Assembly: GCA_947377425.1 (NCBI GenBank)
Contig: CANCFZ010000079.1
Location: 1 to 9,826 of the forward strand
From: Flavobacteriaceae bacterium
GTDB taxonomy: Bacteria > Bacteroidota > Bacteroidia > Flavobacteriales > Flavobacteriaceae
Length of the DNA stretch: 9,826 nucleotides
Reading direction: 5' to 3'
Below are positions 1 through 5,808 of the stretch, piece by piece. Both the position numbers and the translations under genes were made by a program. The first letter of the stretch is position 1, and each line of letters opens with the position of its first letter. Below the pieces are notes generated by a model that ran no database searches, was not told where the DNA came from, and was given only the letters and a program-made list of their open reading frames with translations.

Positions 1-343
1 AAATTATATTATCACTCGGATTAAAACTTTTTAATTCGAAAGTTGAATAGTTATCATCCATCTCTTTATAAACTTTAACAAACATTCGGTCTGCACTTTT
101 TACACTTACACTAAAGTTCCCATTTGAATCAGTTGTTACTAACTTAGATTCAATAGTTGTTGTATAAGTACCATACTGTCCAGAGCCGTGAGCTTGACCA
201 AAAGTTAAATAAACCGTTTGATTTGCTATACCTTCACCGTTAATTTCTCTTTCAACTCTTCCATTAACAGTTATATAATTATCATCTTTCGTACAACTTA
301 TTAAAAATAAAGCAAATCCTAAAATTAAAATTATTTTTTTCAT
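1..343 (-). CDS. Partial lipoprotein with a beta-sandwich-like domain (C-terminus outside window)
   Basis: The reading frame starts at the ATG complementary to 341-343 and runs off the left edge, giving 114 visible residues. The N-terminus (MKKIILILGFALFLISC) is a lipoprotein signal peptide: two lysines, a hydrophobic stretch, then lipobox L-I-S-C with C17 as the probable lipidation site. The mature protein begins CTKDDNY, and K-D-D just after the cysteine resembles the Bacteroidetes lipoprotein export signal, so outer-membrane surface display is plausible (inference). Residues of about 23-95 (VNGRVEREINGEGIANQTVYL, then TTDSNGNFSVSV) follow the pattern of a carboxypeptidase-regulatory-like or Cna-B-like beta sandwich: G-x-V, an N-x-x-V-x-L strand, and D-x-x-G-x-F-x-V. 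I do not recognise a specific family or substrate. No clear TAnnTTTG promoter was found upstream. The divergent neighbour, a pirin gene, is more than 500 bp away. Confidence 0.85.
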   Translation of the reverse strand, partial: MKKIILILGFALFLISCTKDDNYITVNGRVEREINGEGIANQTVYLTFGQAHGSGQYGTYTTTIESKLVTTDSNGNFSVSVKSADRMFVKVYKEMDDNYSTFELKSFNPSDNII

Positions 344-519
344 TTTTTTGTTTCTTTTGCTCAATGATTTAGCACTATTTGTATGTAAACGCAATAAACT
401 TTCACCAATCTATCCCAAATTGGGTGTTTAGGCGAAGTTTTGTTTCGCTTCTCTTCAAATATATAAAATAAACTAAACAAGCGGGTTTCTTTTTTTTTAT
501 AGAAATTATTTACGTGTTA

Positions 520-677
520 GTATATATAATTAAATGGTTTTATTGCTTTTCTGAACAGAGGGTATATATAACTAAATGGTTTTATTACTTTTCTGCCCAG
601 AGGGTATATATAATTAAATGGTTTTATTGCTTTTCTGAACAGAGGGTATATATAATTAAATCGTTTTATTACTTTTC
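520..677. repeat. 42-bp direct tandem repeat, about 3.8 copies
   Basis: Copies lie at 520-561, 562-603, 604-645 and a partial one at 646-677, head to tail with no spacer. Copies 1 and 3 are identical over all 42 bases. Copy 2 differs at four bases (attA to actA, attG to attA, gAA to gCC), and copy 4 at two before the similarity ends. The unit starts GTATATATAATTAAATGG and ends TTTTCTGAACAGAGG. The period is a multiple of three. On the minus strand, one frame is open through every copy, reading PLFRKAIKPFNYIY and close variants, but it has no start codon. It is therefore most likely a non-coding minisatellite. Confidence 0.92.
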
Positions 678-797
678 TTAATCAAAGTGTCATTATTTTT
701 AGGCGCAGCCATAATTGGAATTGGAATTTTTTTTCTTTAAAAATCCAACGTAATTATTTCTTAATCTACATTAAGTAACTTTTTATTACATCAATCG

Positions 798-805
798 TAA
801 ATTTG
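798..805 (+). promoter_or_regulatory. Probable -7 promoter box of the pirin gene
   Basis: TAAATTTG matches the Bacteroidetes primary-sigma -7 consensus TAnnTTTG exactly. It lies 110 bases before the ATG at 916, which implies a leader of roughly 100 nt. I do not see a good TTG -33 element at the usual distance, so the call rests on the -7 box alone. Confidence 0.4.
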
Positions 806-839
806 TATCCTCATAATGACTAACTTTATATAAGATGAC

Positions 840-884
840 ACTAAAACAAAATTTATTGTATTTTATTACAACTTTTGTTTTGGT
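840..884 (+). repeat. Inverted repeat in the probable pirin leader
   Basis: ACTAAAACAAAA at 840-851 pairs with TTTTGTTTTGGT at 873-884. That gives 12 contiguous pairs including one G-T wobble, around a 21-nt loop. It lies inside the predicted 5' leader, 31 nt before the start codon. The arms are low-complexity A/T sequence, so chance is possible. There is no T-run directly after the stem, so it is not a standard terminator. Confidence 0.45.
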
Positions 885-915
885 TTCGTTTGACAAATAA
901 AAAAAATAACGACAA

Positions 916-1632
916 ATGACAAATACAGTTTTACACAAAGCCAATACAAGAGGTCACGCCGACCACGGATGGTTGAATGCTTATCATAGTTTTAGTTTTG
1001 CTAGTTGGTATAATCCAGAAAGAGTTCAGTTTGGAATGCTACGCGTTTTAAACGACGACACTGTAGCTGCCGGAATGGGTTTTGGAACACATCCACACGA
1101 TAATATGGAAATTATCACTATTCCATTGGAAGGCGATTTGGCGCACAAGGACAGCATGGGAAATGAAGCTACCATAAAAACTGGCGATGTGCAAGTAATG
1201 AGTGCCGGAACCGGAATTCAACACAGCGAGTTTAATCCAAATACAGACCAGCATACTAAGTTGTTTCAAATTTGGTTGTTCCCAAAGTTTAGAAATGTGG
1301 AGCCGCGTTACCAACAAATTACCTTGGATGCAACAAAACAGAAAAACAATTTTGCACAAATACTATCGCCAAATGCTGATGACGAGGGCGTATGGATTTA
1401 TCAAGATGCTTGGTTTTATTTAAGTGATTTTGAAAAAGATTTTTCCAAAACATACACTATCAAAAAAGAAGGCAACGGAATGTATATTTTTATCATTTCG
1501 GGAACAATAACTGTTGACGGACAAGAACTAGAAACTCGTGACGGATTAGGAATTACAGATTTTGAAACTTTGGAAATTAAAGCTTCAACCGACGCGAAGT
1601 TTTTAGTTATGGAAATTCCGATGGAACAATAA
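916..1632 (+). CDS. Pirin-family bicupin protein (YhhW-like)
   Basis: This 238-residue protein has the length and layout of bacterial pirins: an N-terminal cupin (about residues 10-125) and a degenerate C-terminal cupin (about 140-235). The opening pattern (H-x-x-N-x-R-G-H-A-D-x-G-W-L, then SFSFASWYNP) is diagnostic. The metal ligands of the family are all present: H59 and H61 in GTHPHDNMEI, then H103 and E105 in GTGIQHSEFNPN. Known relatives bind one Fe or other divalent metal ion, and E. coli YhhW has quercetin 2,3-dioxygenase activity in vitro. The physiological substrate is generally unknown and cannot be read from the sequence. The protein is cytosolic, with no signal peptide. An NAD(P)H-dependent flavoprotein follows after 89 bp on the same strand, which suggests a shared redox or detoxification role (inference). 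The ATG at 916 directly precedes the conserved N-terminus. Confidence 0.95.
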   Translation: MTNTVLHKANTRGHADHGWLNAYHSFSFASWYNPERVQFGMLRVLNDDTVAAGMGFGTHPHDNMEIITIPLEGDLAHKDSMGNEATIKTGDVQVMSAGTGIQHSEFNPNTDQHTKLFQIWLFPKFRNVEPRYQQITLDATKQKNNFAQILSPNADDEGVWIYQDAWFYLSDFEKDFSKTYTIKKEGNGMYIFIISGTITVDGQELETRDGLGITDFETLEIKASTDAKFLVMEIPMEQ

Positions 1633-1641
1633 AATCATAAT

Positions 1642-1695
1642 TTCAACATTCAAAATTCCTTGTTGAATATTCCAAGTTAAAAAATGTTGAATATT
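1642..1695 (+). repeat. Short direct and inverted repeats between pirin and flavoprotein genes
   Basis: TGTTGAATATT occurs at 1661-1671 and again at 1685-1695. In addition, TTCAACATT at 1642-1650 is the exact complement of AATGTTGAA at 1683-1691, and can also pair partly with the first direct repeat copy. Two alternative hairpins are therefore possible. No T-tract follows, so it is not an obvious terminator. It may be a local intergenic repeat without function. Confidence 0.4.
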
Positions 1696-1721
1696 GAACA
1701 ACGAATTTAAAAACAATACTA

Positions 1722-2249
1722 ATGAAAAAAATTATAGCTTTTGGCGCTTCGTCAAGCAAAACTTCGATTAATAAACAATTGGCAACGTATACCGCAAAGC
1801 AATTTAAAGACGTTGAGGTTGAAGTTCTAGACTTAAACGATTATGAGATGCCGATATTCTCAACAGATAAAGAAACAGATAACGGAATTCCGCAATTGGC
1901 ACACGACTTTTACGCTAAACTAGGAACTGCTGATTTGATTGTGATTTCGTTTGCAGAACATAACGGAGCTTATTCAGCAGCATTCAAAAACATATTCGAT
2001 TGGACTTCGAGAATTAATGCCAAAACGTTTCAAGAGAAACAAACCTTGTTATTATCAACATCACCTGGACCACGTGGCGGAAGCTCAGTCTTGGAAATTG
2101 CAAAAAATAGATTTCCATTTCAAGGCGCAGTGGTAAAAGGTAGTTTCTCGTTACCAAGTTTCTATGAAAATTTTGATACCGTGAATGGAATCATCAACGA
2201 TGAATACAAAAATCAATTGATAGGAATTGTAAATTCGATTCAATTATAA
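1722..2249 (+). CDS. NAD(P)H-dependent FMN reductase-like flavoprotein
   Basis: This 175-residue protein has the flavodoxin-like fold of the NADPH-dependent FMN reductase family (SsuE/ArsH/chromate-reductase-like group). The N-terminal strand MKKIIAFGAS runs into the FMN-phosphate loop GASSSKTSIN (residues 8-17). The second flavin-contact motif is EHNGAYSAAFKNIFDW (79-94), corresponding to the E-Y/H-N-G-S-x-x-x-x-L-K-N-x-x-D-W signature. LLLSTSPGPRGG (109-120) is the usual third flavin-binding loop. Members reduce FMN, quinones, azo dyes or metal ions with NAD(P)H; which of these applies cannot be told. It is cytosolic. The gene lies 89 bp after the pirin gene and could be cotranscribed. The separating DNA carries short repeats rather than a clear terminator. 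The start is the only ATG before the conserved first strand. Confidence 0.9.
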   Translation: MKKIIAFGASSSKTSINKQLATYTAKQFKDVEVEVLDLNDYEMPIFSTDKETDNGIPQLAHDFYAKLGTADLIVISFAEHNGAYSAAFKNIFDWTSRINAKTFQEKQTLLLSTSPGPRGGSSVLEIAKNRFPFQGAVVKGSFSLPSFYENFDTVNGIINDEYKNQLIGIVNSIQL

Positions 2250-2258
2250 TAAAAGTAG

Positions 2259-2266
2259 TATTTTTG
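2259..2266 (+). promoter_or_regulatory. Probable -7 promoter box of fabD
   Basis: TATTTTTG, followed by CAAAG, fits the Bacteroidetes consensus TAnnTTTG. It sits ten bases after the flavoprotein stop codon and 59 bases before the fabD ATG, giving a predicted leader of about 50 nt. No clear TTG -33 element is visible at the usual spacing. It implies that fabD starts its own transcript. Confidence 0.5.
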
Positions 2267-2324
2267 CAAAGGTTTTTGAGGAACTTTTAAACTCATAAAC
2301 TTTTTAAACATTTAAACTATTTTT

Positions 2325-3197
2325 ATGAAAGCATACGTATTTCCAGGTCAAGGCGCACAGTTCACAGGAATGGGCAAAGACTTATATGAAAACTCAGCAG
2401 TTGCAAAAGAATTATTCGAAAGAGCTAACGATATATTAGGCTTCCGCATCACAGACATCATGTTTGAAGGCACAGCAGAAGAATTAAAGGAAACTAAAGT
2501 AACGCAACCAGCAGTGTTTTTACATTCAGTTATTTTAGCTAAAACCTTAGAAAACTTCAAACCAGAAATGGTTGCCGGACATTCACTGGGTGAGTTTTCA
2601 GCTTTAGTTGCTAATGGTGCTTTGTCTTTTGAAGACGGATTGAAATTGGTTTCACAACGTGCTATTGCAATGCAAAAAGCATGTGAAATTGCTCCTTCAA
2701 CTATGGCTGCCGTTCTAAACCTAGACGATAAAATTGTGGAAGACATTTGTGCTTCGATTGATGGTGTTGTGGTTGCTGCAAATTATAACTGTCCAGGACA
2801 ATTAGTAATTTCTGGAGAATACAAAGCTGTTGAATTGGCTTGTGAAAAGATGAAAGAAGCGGGTGCAAAACGTGCATTGATACTTCCAGTTGGTGGCGCT
2901 TTCCACTCACCAATGATGAAGCCTGCAAGAGAAGAATTGGCTGCCGCTATTGAAGCAACAACATTCTCAACTCCAACTTGTCCTGTATACCAAAATGTGA
3001 CGGCAAGTGCGGTTTCAGATGCTACTGAAATTAAGAAAAATCTAATCATCCAATTGACTGCTCCAGTAAAATGGACGCAATCGGTACAACAAATGATTAA
3101 AGACGGAGCCACAAGTTTTACAGAAGTGGGTCCCGGAAAAGTATTGGTTGGATTGGTAAACAAAATTGATAAAGAAGTCGAAACGATTTCGGCATAA
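2325..3197 (+). CDS. fabD: Malonyl-CoA:ACP transacylase
   Basis: FabD transfers malonyl from CoA to acyl carrier protein, supplying the extender unit for type II fatty-acid synthesis in the cytosol. The 290-residue length is typical. Family signatures are in order: the oxyanion-hole motif FPGQGAQ (6-12), the nucleophile elbow GHSLGE with catalytic S87, R112 in VSQRAIAM for malonyl carboxylate binding, and catalytic H194 in GAFHSPMM. The C-terminal E-V-G-P-G-K-V-L motif is also present. No key residue is missing. A probable promoter lies about 60 bases upstream. A YihY-type membrane protein gene starts six bases after the stop, so the two are almost certainly cotranscribed. The ATG at 2325 begins the conserved MKAYVFPGQG. 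Confidence 0.97.
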   Translation: MKAYVFPGQGAQFTGMGKDLYENSAVAKELFERANDILGFRITDIMFEGTAEELKETKVTQPAVFLHSVILAKTLENFKPEMVAGHSLGEFSALVANGALSFEDGLKLVSQRAIAMQKACEIAPSTMAAVLNLDDKIVEDICASIDGVVVAANYNCPGQLVISGEYKAVELACEKMKEAGAKRALILPVGGAFHSPMMKPAREELAAAIEATTFSTPTCPVYQNVTASAVSDATEIKKNLIIQLTAPVKWTQSVQQMIKDGATSFTEVGPGKVLVGLVNKIDKEVETISA

Positions 3198-3203
3198 TAT
3201 ATT

Positions 3204-4181
3204 TTGAAAGGAGTTAGAGAAGCCTATTATAAAGATTTGTGGGATGTAATTCATTCCACGCTCTCCGAATTTGGGGAACACAAAATCATGAAAAAAAGTG
3301 CTTCTCTAGCTTATACTACCGTTTTTTCAATGGCACCTTTACTTATGGTTTTACTATGGGTTGTTGGATTGTTTTGGGGTGCCAATGCTATTGAAGGCGA
3401 GATTTTTTATCAAGCAAAGGATTTCTTAGGCGAAAAATCGGCCATTCAATTGCAAGAAATGATCAAGAATATCGCCATCAACAAAAGTGGTTTTCCTGCT
3501 GTAATTGGAATCATAACTTTACTAATTGGAGCAACATCCGTTTTTGCAGAAATTCAAGATTCTATCAATTCTATTTGGGGCATTCGACTTAAAAAACGTT
3601 CTGGATTTTGGTTGTATTTTAAATCTCGACTATTATCGTTTGGCGTAATTGGAAGTTTAGGATTTATCCTTTTGGTTTCATTAGGATTATCTGCATTATT
3701 AGAATCATTGAACGAGAAATTATTTGCTCATTTCTCGGAGACTGCGGTTTATATGGTTTATATCGGTCAAACTTTTGTAACCTTATCTGTTATTACATTG
3801 CTTTTTGCTGTGATTTTTAAAATTTTACCCGATGCTGATATCACTTGGAAACAAGTACGCGTTTCATCGATTACAACAGCGCTACTTTTTATGGCTGGTA
3901 AATTTTTAATATCATTTTACATATCAAATTCCAAAGTAGGAACCGTTTATGGTGCAGCAGGTTCGCTAGTTATCATTATGGTTTGGGTTTATTATTCGTC
4001 GGTAACCTTATATTTAGGCGCGCTTTTTGCTAAATGTTATGCTATAGAATTTGGAAGTTCAATAAAACCATCCAAATATGCAGAGATTGTTCATGTGGTT
4101 GAAGTAAAATTGGAAGCAAAAACTTTGCAAGAAGCAAAAGAAGAAGTTGAAGAATATAAAAAGACACATGCTATTGATTAA
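3204..4181 (+). CDS. YihY/BrkB-family inner-membrane protein
   Basis: This is a six-helix membrane protein of the YihY/virulence factor BrkB family (formerly misannotated as RNase BN). Hydrophobic segments lie at roughly residues 36-60, 96-116, 144-168, 183-205, 217-241 and 249-277. Family motifs are KSASLAYTTVFSMAPLL near the first helix, SIWGI after the second, LPDADITWKQV before the fifth and YGAAGSLVIIMVWVYYSS in the last. A charged helical tail (about 290-325) extends into the cytosol. Function in the family is unsettled; transport or envelope roles have been proposed. The start is uncertain. I chose the TTG at 3204 because the first in-frame ATG (3288, residue 29) leaves little sequence before the first helix, and the earlier residues (DLWDVIHSTLSEFGEHKIM) look like real protein. 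Another TTG lies at 3237. The frame is the same as that of fabD, separated only by TAA and two codons. Confidence 0.88.
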   Translation: MKGVREAYYKDLWDVIHSTLSEFGEHKIMKKSASLAYTTVFSMAPLLMVLLWVVGLFWGANAIEGEIFYQAKDFLGEKSAIQLQEMIKNIAINKSGFPAVIGIITLLIGATSVFAEIQDSINSIWGIRLKKRSGFWLYFKSRLLSFGVIGSLGFILLVSLGLSALLESLNEKLFAHFSETAVYMVYIGQTFVTLSVITLLFAVIFKILPDADITWKQVRVSSITTALLFMAGKFLISFYISNSKVGTVYGAAGSLVIIMVWVYYSSVTLYLGALFAKCYAIEFGSSIKPSKYAEIVHVVEVKLEAKTLQEAKEEVEEYKKTHAID

Positions 4182-4216
4182 ACTTAGAATTGAATAACAA
4201 ATTAAAACTAAAAAAT

Positions 4217-4477
4217 ATGAAAAAAATAGTTCTAGCCTTAGCCCTATCTACTTTACTATTTTCTTGTAAAGAAGAAACTAAAGAAAAATTAGAAGATGCT
4301 AAAGAAGCCGTAAGTTCCGAAGTTAAAGAAGGCATTGATTCTGCTAAGGCTAAAGCCGAAAAAGAATTGGATTCAGCTAAAGTGAAAGTGAAATCTAAAG
4401 TTGACACTGTTGTCGTGAAAAGCGCAGAAAAACTGGAAACTGCAGCAAAAAAATTAAAAGAATCGGTTAAAAAATAA
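4217..4477 (+). CDS. Small charged helical lipoprotein (first of a pair)
   Basis: This gene encodes 86 residues, starting at the ATG at 4217 (MKKIVLALALSTLLFSC). A TTG nine codons earlier would add a polar leader in front of the signal peptide and is rejected. The lipobox is L-L-F-S-C with C17 as the predicted lipidated residue. The mature part begins CKEETKEKL, with K-E-E after the cysteine resembling a Bacteroidetes surface export signal. The rest is almost entirely K, E, A, D, S and V, in repeats such as EDAKEAVS, IDSAKAKAEKELDSAKVKVKSKV and EKLETAAKKLKESVKK. It is predicted to form a long amphipathic helix of apolipoprotein or LEA-like character. I do not recognise a named family. It lies 35 bp after the YihY-type gene, is probably in the fabD transcript and is followed by a terminator. 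The next gene is a similar lipoprotein, suggesting duplication. Confidence 0.88.
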   Translation: MKKIVLALALSTLLFSCKEETKEKLEDAKEAVSSEVKEGIDSAKAKAEKELDSAKVKVKSKVDTVVVKSAEKLETAAKKLKESVKK

Positions 4478-4485
4478 TACTTAAG

Positions 4486-4516
4486 TCCTCCTAAAATTTA
4501 GGAGGATTTTCTTTTT
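4486..4516 (+). terminator. Intrinsic terminator after the first small lipoprotein
   Basis: TCCTCCTAAA at 4486-4495 and TTTAGGAGGA at 4497-4506 form a strong GC-containing stem, folding in practice with a small A/T loop. It is followed at once by TTTTCTTTTT. It lies eight bases past the stop codon of the lipoprotein at 4217-4477 and would end the fabD transcript before the sigma-54 promoter. Confidence 0.88.
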
Positions 4517-4524
4517 AAAATCTT

Positions 4525-4540
4525 TGGCACTCGTTTTGCA
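4525..4540 (+). promoter_or_regulatory. Sigma-54 (RpoN) type -24/-12 promoter
   Basis: TGGCACTCGTTTTGCA matches the sigma-54 consensus TGGCACG-N4-TTGCW at every defined position except one (T in place of G at the seventh base). The GG and GC dinucleotides have the exact spacing needed. A transcript would start near 4551, giving a leader of about 27 nt before the ATG at 4579. The site sits immediately after an intrinsic terminator, so the small lipoprotein downstream should depend on it. Sigma-54 promoters need an enhancer-binding activator; none is encoded in the window, and I could not identify its upstream binding site. Confidence 0.75.
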
Positions 4541-4578
4541 TAGCACTAATTGTTATTAATCTTAATCTTTAAAAAAAA

Positions 4579-4827
4579 ATGAAAAAAACAATTTTAGCAG
4601 TAGCTTTTGTAGCAATTGCAATGGTATCATGCGATCCGAAAAAAAACAACACTGGTGATCCAGTTGAAGCTCCAGGAACAGAAGTAGAACAAAAAATTGA
4701 CACAGTTGCTCAAAAAACTGAGGAAGTAGTTGATACTACAAAAGCCAAAGCAGGTGAAGCTCTTGAAAAAGCAGGAGAAAAAACAGAAGAAGCTGGAAAA
4801 GAATTAAAAGAAGCAGCTAAGAAGTAA
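4579..4827 (+). CDS. Small charged helical lipoprotein (second of a pair), sigma-54 promoter upstream
   Basis: The protein has 82 residues. The signal peptide MKKTILAVAFVAIAMVSC ends in lipobox M-V-S-C with C18 as the lipidation site. The mature part begins CDPKKNNTGDPVEAPGTE, a short flexible linker. From about residue 37 it becomes a K/E/A-rich amphipathic helix: KIDTVAQKTEEVVDTTK, AGEALEKAGEKTEEAGKELKEAAKK. Composition, the D-T-V motif and the lysine-rich ending resemble the preceding lipoprotein, so the two look like diverged paralogs. No enzymatic motif is visible. The helical, lysine/glutamate/alanine-rich make-up recalls LEA-like or CsbD-like stress proteins, but that is analogy only. 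It is flanked by its own sigma-54 type promoter and by a strong terminator, so it should be a one-gene transcript under separate, activator-dependent control. Confidence 0.9.
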   Translation: MKKTILAVAFVAIAMVSCDPKKNNTGDPVEAPGTEVEQKIDTVAQKTEEVVDTTKAKAGEALEKAGEKTEEAGKELKEAAKK

Positions 4828-4835
4828 AAAAGAGA

Positions 4836-4871
4836 AAGTCCTCATAAATAAAATTATGAGGACTTTTTTTA
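4836..4871. terminator. Bidirectional terminator between convergent genes
   Basis: AAGTCCTCATAA (4836-4847) and TTATGAGGACTT (4854-4865) form a perfect 12-bp stem with a six-base loop. On the plus strand the stem runs into TTTTTTT (4864-4870), ending the small lipoprotein transcript. On the minus strand the opposite flank supplies the run TTTCTCTTTTTTAC, so the same stem can end the operon whose last gene stops at 4869. The shared stem saves space between the two convergent units. Confidence 0.9.
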
Positions 4872-5774
4872 TTTCTGTATGATTTCTTTTCGTTTATAGT
4901 TTATGATAAAAACTCCTAAAATAATTAATCCAGTTGCTATAATAAAATCAGTTGTGATAACTTCATCTAATAACAACCATCCTAAGAAAACGGCTATTAT
5001 GGTGTTGACATAATTTAAAATAGACACTTGAATTGCCGTTACTCTTTTCAGTGCATAATGATAACTGAAAAAAGCTAAAACCGAACCAAAAACCGCTAAA
5101 TACAATAGTGCCAAAATACTTCTAGAACTCCACGAACTCACATCCGTATTGGAAGAAAATATAAACGCTAAGACAAATTGTATTACCGAAGAAATTGAAA
5201 ATTGGTAAAATAAATTCAATGCAATATTGTTCGATTTGTGCGTATGCTTTTTTGAATAAACCGTCCCTGCAGACCAACTCAAAATAGCTATACTTAAAAA
5301 TAAGATTCCGGTTTTATAATTTGGATCTAAAATAGCTCCGAGTCCATTTCTGAAAATAAAAACTACTCCTAAAAATCCGAGTAAAACTCCAATTAATCCT
5401 TTCCAACTCGGCTTTTGAATTCCGAATAAAATACTTCCAATAAAAATAATTACTGGTGATAACGCACTCATAATAGAGGTCAATCCACTTGGTACCGTTT
5501 GTTCTGCAATAGTTGTAAAACCATTGGCAAAAACAATCATTAGCAAAGAAGGAATCAATTGATATTTCAAATTATCCCAACCAATCCATGATAATTGTTT
5601 TCTGTAAAGTAAAATTCCTAAAACAATTAAAGCTGCAATCCCTTGACGAATTGAAGTAATGAACCAAGGCGGAATGGTTTCCACAGCAACACGAATACCC
5701 AAATAGGTCGTTCCCCAAACAATCCCGACAATTATTAAGGAAAATAGTAATTTAAAATCGGGTTTTTGGTTCAT
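4869..5774 (-). CDS. EamA-family DMT-superfamily transporter
   Basis: This 301-residue, very hydrophobic protein has two EamA repeats (about residues 10-140 and 155-293) with ten predicted helices, typical of drug/metabolite transporters in the inner membrane. Family features include GIVWGTTYLGIRVAV in the first helix, PPWFITSIRQGIAAL in the second, EQTVPSGLTSIMSALSPV in the fourth and the repeat-2 equivalent ALKRVTAIQVSILNYVNTIIAVFLGWLLLDE. The cytosolic C-terminus is basic (NYKRKEIIQK). The substrate cannot be told; relatives export amino acids, purines or other metabolites. It is the third gene of the aminotransferase-galE operon and starts 33 bp after galE. A role in sugar or glycan export is possible but not shown by the sequence. 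The ATG at 5774 directly precedes the first helix. Confidence 0.92.
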   Translation of the reverse strand: MNQKPDFKLLFSLIIVGIVWGTTYLGIRVAVETIPPWFITSIRQGIAALIVLGILLYRKQLSWIGWDNLKYQLIPSLLMIVFANGFTTIAEQTVPSGLTSIMSALSPVIIFIGSILFGIQKPSWKGLIGVLLGFLGVVFIFRNGLGAILDPNYKTGILFLSIAILSWSAGTVYSKKHTHKSNNIALNLFYQFSISSVIQFVLAFIFSSNTDVSSWSSRSILALLYLAVFGSVLAFFSYHYALKRVTAIQVSILNYVNTIIAVFLGWLLLDEVITTDFIIATGLIILGVFIINYKRKEIIQK

Positions 5775-5787
5775 TAATTAGTATTTT

Positions 5788-5808
5788 GAAAACTGTTAAC
5801 TGAAAACT
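5788..5808. repeat. Short direct repeat in the galE-transporter spacer
   Basis: GAAAACT occurs at 5788-5794 and 5802-5808, with the palindrome GTTAAC (5795-5800) between them. It fills most of the 33-bp gap between two operon genes and reaches the galE stop codon. The function is unknown, and it may be chance in AT-rich DNA. Confidence 0.3.

Larger units (their letters stand above)
344..915. other. Gene-poor intergenic region between divergent genes
   Basis: These 572 bases hold no convincing protein gene or RNA gene on either strand. They contain the 42-bp tandem repeat, a probable -7 box for the pirin gene and an inverted repeat in the pirin leader (each listed separately). There is also a short palindrome, CCCAAATTGGG, at 414-424. 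The DNA is very AT-rich with homopolymer T runs near 488-498 and 727-734. The only small frame with a recognisable look is an 18-codon minus-strand frame at 656-712, discussed under findings. Confidence 0.7.

Noticed and set aside
432..448. Small hairpin GCGAA/TTCGC upstream of the partial lipoprotein
   Set aside because: It is only a five-base stem with no T-run and no gene ending nearby, so there is no basis to call a terminator.
517..686. Open minus-strand frame through the 42-bp repeats that could encode a repeat peptide
   Set aside because: It has no ATG or other good start, is bounded by close stop codons and is made only of the repeat unit, so I treat it as non-coding.
1048..1359. Minus-strand open frame opposite the pirin gene
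   Set aside because: It overlaps a clearly functional gene, shows no recognisable protein features and reads as a shadow frame.
2783..3163. Minus-strand open frame of 126 codons opposite fabD
   Set aside because: It lies wholly within fabD, has no signature of its own and fits codon-bias shadowing.
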